64,000 nt of DNA. Origin: Phreatobacter cathodiphilus (GTDB lineage Bacteria > Pseudomonadota > Alphaproteobacteria > Rhizobiales > Phreatobacteraceae). The stretch covers positions 3,141,001 to 3,205,000 of the forward strand of contig NZ_CP027668.1 of assembly GCF_003008515.1 (NCBI RefSeq), in the 5' to 3' direction. Made by a program: the position numbers and the translations under genes. The notes under the pieces are model-generated. The model saw nothing but the letters and a program-made list of their open reading frames with translations. It was not told where the DNA came from and did no database searches. Below, in pieces: positions 61,887 to 64,000 of the stretch. The first letter of the stretch is position 1. Each line of letters starts with the position of its first letter.

Positions 61887-62570
61887 ATGGATTTCTCGAC
61901 TCTGACCTGGATCGGCCTTCTGCAGGTCATCTGGATCAACATCATTCTCTCCGGCGACAATGCCGTGGTCATCGCCCTGGCCTGCCGCGGCCTGCCGGAG
62001 CGCCAGCGGCTGGTCGGCATGGTGCTCGGCGCCGGCGTCGCCATCGCGCTGCGGGTGGTCTTCACGCTCTTCGTCGCGGCGCTGCTCGACATGCCCTTCC
62101 TGCGCCTGGCTGGTGGCCTGCTGCTGTTCTGGATCGCGGTGAAGCTGGTCACCGACGAGGGCGACGGCGAAGGCCACGTCCAGGCCTCCGACAAGCTGTT
62201 CCACGCGGTCCGCACCGTCGCCATCGCCGACGCGGTGATGAGCCTCGACAACGTGCTCGCCATCGCCGCCGTGGCGCGCGACAGCAAGACGATGCTGGTC
62301 ATCGGCCTCGTCATCTCCATCCCGCTGATCGTCGCCGGCGCCTCGCTCATCATGAAGATGCTGGAGCGCCTGCCGATCCTCGTCTGGGCCGGTGCCGGTC
62401 TGCTCGGCTGGCTCGCCGGCGACATGATGCTGAACGACCCCTTCGTCCGCGGCCAGATCGGCGGTGAGGCGGTGCACCGGCTCGAGCTGCCGGCCGAAGT
62501 CGTCGGCGCGGTGATCGTCATCGCCCTCGCCTACGGGATCAGGAGGATGCGCGCTGCCGCGGCCGCCTGA
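61887..62570 (+). CDS. TerC/YjbE-family integral membrane protein (copy 1)
   Basis: 227 residues, about seven helices. The family's acidic motifs are present: NIILSGDNAVVIALACRGLP in helix 1-2 and DAVMSLDNVLAIAAVA in the middle, whose Asp residues are thought to bind metal. The family is linked to Mn2+ or Ca2+ export and to tellurite resistance operons. Tandem paralogue of the next gene, 106 bases upstream of it. Confidence 0.88.
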   Translation: MDFSTLTWIGLLQVIWINIILSGDNAVVIALACRGLPERQRLVGMVLGAGVAIALRVVFTLFVAALLDMPFLRLAGGLLLFWIAVKLVTDEGDGEGHVQASDKLFHAVRTVAIADAVMSLDNVLAIAAVARDSKTMLVIGLVISIPLIVAGASLIMKMLERLPILVWAGAGLLGWLAGDMMLNDPFVRGQIGGEAVHRLELPAEVVGAVIVIALAYGIRRMRAAAAA

Positions 62571-62602
62571 GGGCCGGCGGAAAAAGTTCGAAGAAGCCTG
62601 CT

Positions 62603-62629
62603 GACATCTGCACAATTACGTAATATGTC
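62603..62629. promoter_or_regulatory. Nested palindrome upstream of the second terC gene
   Basis: ATTACGTAAT (62615-62624) inside an outer GACAT / ATGTC pair (62603-62607 and 62625-62629). It shares the TACGTA core with the repeat upstream of the first terC gene. The sequence TAATAT inside it could be a -10 element. Confidence 0.4.
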
Positions 62630-62676
62630 GCACCACCCCCGGCTGCCCTGCGGCAGCCGCATCGGACGGACGCGGC

Positions 62677-63420
62677 ATGGACAATCAATTCTGGATCGGC
62701 CTTCTCCAGATCATCTGGATCGACCTTCTGCTCTCCGGCGACAACGCGGTCGTCATCGCGCTGGCCTGCCGCGGCCTGCCCGAGAAGCAGCGCAAATGGG
62801 GCATCCTGCTGGGCGCCGGCGCGGCGGTCGGCCTGCGCATCATCTTCGCGCTGATCATCACCTATCTCCTCGCCGTGCCCTTCCTGAAGCTGGTCGGCGG
62901 CATCCTGCTGTTCTGGATCGCCACCAAGCTGGTGGTGGGCGAGGAGGGCGGCGACCACGGCAACATCCAGGAGAGCGACAATCTCTGGAAGGCCGTGCGC
63001 ACGGTCGCCATCGCCGACGCCGTCATGAGCCTCGACAACGTCATCGCCATCGCCGCCGCCTCGCACGGCAACGTCTGGCTCTTCATCTTCGGCCTCGCCC
63101 TCACCATCCCGCTGATCATCTTCGGCTCGACGCTGATCCTCGGCATCATCGAGCGCTTCCCGATCTTCGTCTGGGCGGGCGCGGCCCTGCTCGGCTGGAT
63201 CGCCGGCGAGATGCTGCTGAGCGACCCCGTCGTGCTGCGCCAGCTCTTGGCCTGGGGCACCGGCCTCGTCACCCCGGTGGACGTCAGCCAGGTCTATCCC
63301 GCCGGGTTGAAGCCGACCGCCATCGCGCATTACGGCTCGGCCGTCGTCGGCGCGGTGATCGTCCTGATCCTCGGCTATGTCCTGCGCAAGCGCCGCGAGG
63401 AAGCCGCCGCGACGCATTGA
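62677..63420 (+). CDS. TerC/YjbE-family integral membrane protein (copy 2)
   Basis: 247 residues, clearly paralogous to copy 1 (IDLLLSGDNAVVIALACRGL and DAVMSLDNVIAIAAASHG). It carries about 20 extra residues before the last helix (GTGLVTPVDVSQVYPAGLKP), probably an external loop. Family role: divalent metal efflux at the inner membrane. Own upstream palindrome, so perhaps separately expressed from copy 1. Confidence 0.88.
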   Translation: MDNQFWIGLLQIIWIDLLLSGDNAVVIALACRGLPEKQRKWGILLGAGAAVGLRIIFALIITYLLAVPFLKLVGGILLFWIATKLVVGEEGGDHGNIQESDNLWKAVRTVAIADAVMSLDNVIAIAAASHGNVWLFIFGLALTIPLIIFGSTLILGIIERFPIFVWAGAALLGWIAGEMLLSDPVVLRQLLAWGTGLVTPVDVSQVYPAGLKPTAIAHYGSAVVGAVIVLILGYVLRKRREEAAATH

Positions 63421-63443
63421 GCCGCAAACGCCGAACGCACCCA

Positions 63444-63475
63444 ATGCCCGCCCCCGTGGCGGGCATCGTCGTTTC
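63444..63475. terminator. Terminator between terC copy 2 and recF
   Basis: Perfect 9-bp stem ATGCCCGCC / GGCGGGCAT with a 5-base loop, then CGTCGTTT. Placed between convergent genes. Confidence 0.7.
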
Positions 63476-63483
63476 AGGGAGCG

Positions 63484-64000
63484 TCAGGCGCGGGTGACGG
63501 TGCCGGCAGCCACCGTGAAGAGGTCGGCGCGTCCGCCGAGGCCGGCGAAGGCGTGCGGGTCGGCCCCCGTCATCCAGACCTGCGCGCCGAGCGCCTCCAG
63601 CGCGTCGTAGAGCGCTCCCCGCCGTTCGGGGTCGAGATGGGCCGCCACCTCGTCCAGCAGCACGACGGGGGTGAACCCCGCCATCTCCGCCACCAGCCGG
63701 GCATGGGCCAGCACCAGCCCGATGAGCAGCGCCTTCTGCTGGCCGGTCGAGCAGCGCTCCGCCGGCGCGCCGGAGGGGCCGTGCACGGCGAGGAGGTCGG
63801 TGAGATGCGGGCCGATCGTGGTGCGGCCGGCGGCACGGTCGCGATGGCGGTTGTCGCGCAGCACGGTGCGATAGTCGTCCTCGACCGCCAGCGCCGGCCG
63901 CTCCAGCACGCCGGCCTCGAGCGTGCCGTCCAGGGCGAGCAGCGCCCAGGGAAAGGGCGAGGCCGGATCCTTGGTGGCGGCGATCAGACCGGCGAGGCGG
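63484..64000 (-). CDS. recF: DNA replication/repair protein RecF (partial; N-terminus outside the window)
   Basis: The frame continues unbroken past 64000, so only the C-terminal 171 residues or so are present. RecF features: ERPALAVEDDYRTVLRDNRH, AAGRTTIGPHLTDLLAVHG, the ABC-type signature STGQQKALLIGLVLAHA and the Walker B/D-loop PVVLLDEVAAHLD. RecF is an SMC-like ATPase that loads RecA at single-strand gaps with RecO and RecR. The Walker A part lies beyond the edge. Confidence 0.93.
   Translation of the reverse strand, partial: RLAGLIAATKDPASPFPWALLALDGTLEAGVLERPALAVEDDYRTVLRDNRHRDRAAGRTTIGPHLTDLLAVHGPSGAPAERCSTGQQKALLIGLVLAHARLVAEMAGFTPVVLLDEVAAHLDPERRGALYDALEALGAQVWMTGADPHAFAGLGGRADLFTVAAGTVTRA

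Overview
The window is GC-rich chromosomal DNA, apparently from an alphaproteobacterium of the order Hyphomicrobiales (Rhizobiales). Several things point there: a class I lysyl-tRNA synthetase, a class II DAHP synthase, the hisD / UPF0262 / low-molecular-weight phosphatase gene string, Omp25-like and MipA-like outer-membrane proteins, ApaG, and many tripartite-tricarboxylate (Bug/TctC) binding proteins. No rRNA, tRNA, CRISPR array, integrase, transposase or prophage module was seen. I cannot name the genus from sequence alone.

Layout. Positions 1-10 kb hold housekeeping genes (DAHP synthase, NAD synthase, rpiA), two outer-membrane proteins and a complete tctCBA tricarboxylate transporter. Positions 10-31 kb hold gor, a penicillin-acylase-type hydrolase, prmA, a membrane-less chemoreceptor-like protein, a hicAB toxin-antitoxin pair, a UvrD/PcrA helicase, an L,D-transpeptidase, Hsp33, a membrane glycosyltransferase, two orphan periplasmic binding proteins, an Ogt-type DNA repair protein and lysyl-tRNA synthetase. 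Positions 31-39 kb hold a TetR-controlled operon for CoA-thioester catabolism. It encodes two acyl-CoA dehydrogenases, an MaoC hydratase, an MFE-2-like dehydrogenase, a thiolase, an ACAD10/11-like kinase and a second SDR, and is followed by a TauE exporter.

Positions 39-50 kb hold apaG, an S24 regulator, a HugZ-like protein, hisD-UPF0262-phosphatase, a nitronate monooxygenase, obgE, and argE with a thiamine-diphosphate enzyme. Positions 50-53 kb hold a GST / acyl-CoA dehydrogenase operon bracketed by G/C-rich inverted-repeat elements. Positions 53-62 kb look like an accessory hydroxy-acid catabolic region: glycerate 2-kinase, several orphan binding proteins, a haloacetate (fluoroacetate-type) dehalogenase, and a GntR regulator with a Bug protein divergent from two tartrate-dehydrogenase paralogues. 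Positions 62-64 kb hold twin TerC-family membrane proteins and the C-terminal part of RecF.

How the parts may work together. The 32-39 kb operon has the full set for one beta-oxidation cycle by the (3R)-hydroxyacyl route. Its kinase gene suggests that a hydroxylated acyl-CoA is the substrate. In the 53-62 kb region, tartrate/malate-type dehydrogenation would give glycerate or hydroxypyruvate and the kinase would feed it into glycolysis; the dehalogenase would add glycolate. These links are inferred from gene content and order. The most unusual DNA signals are a perfect 45-bp inverted repeat at 50.5 kb with relatives nearby, a double hairpin with paired compensatory differences at 60.5 kb, and palindromic putative operators at 31.97, 46.1, 59.28, 61.75 and 62.6 kb.
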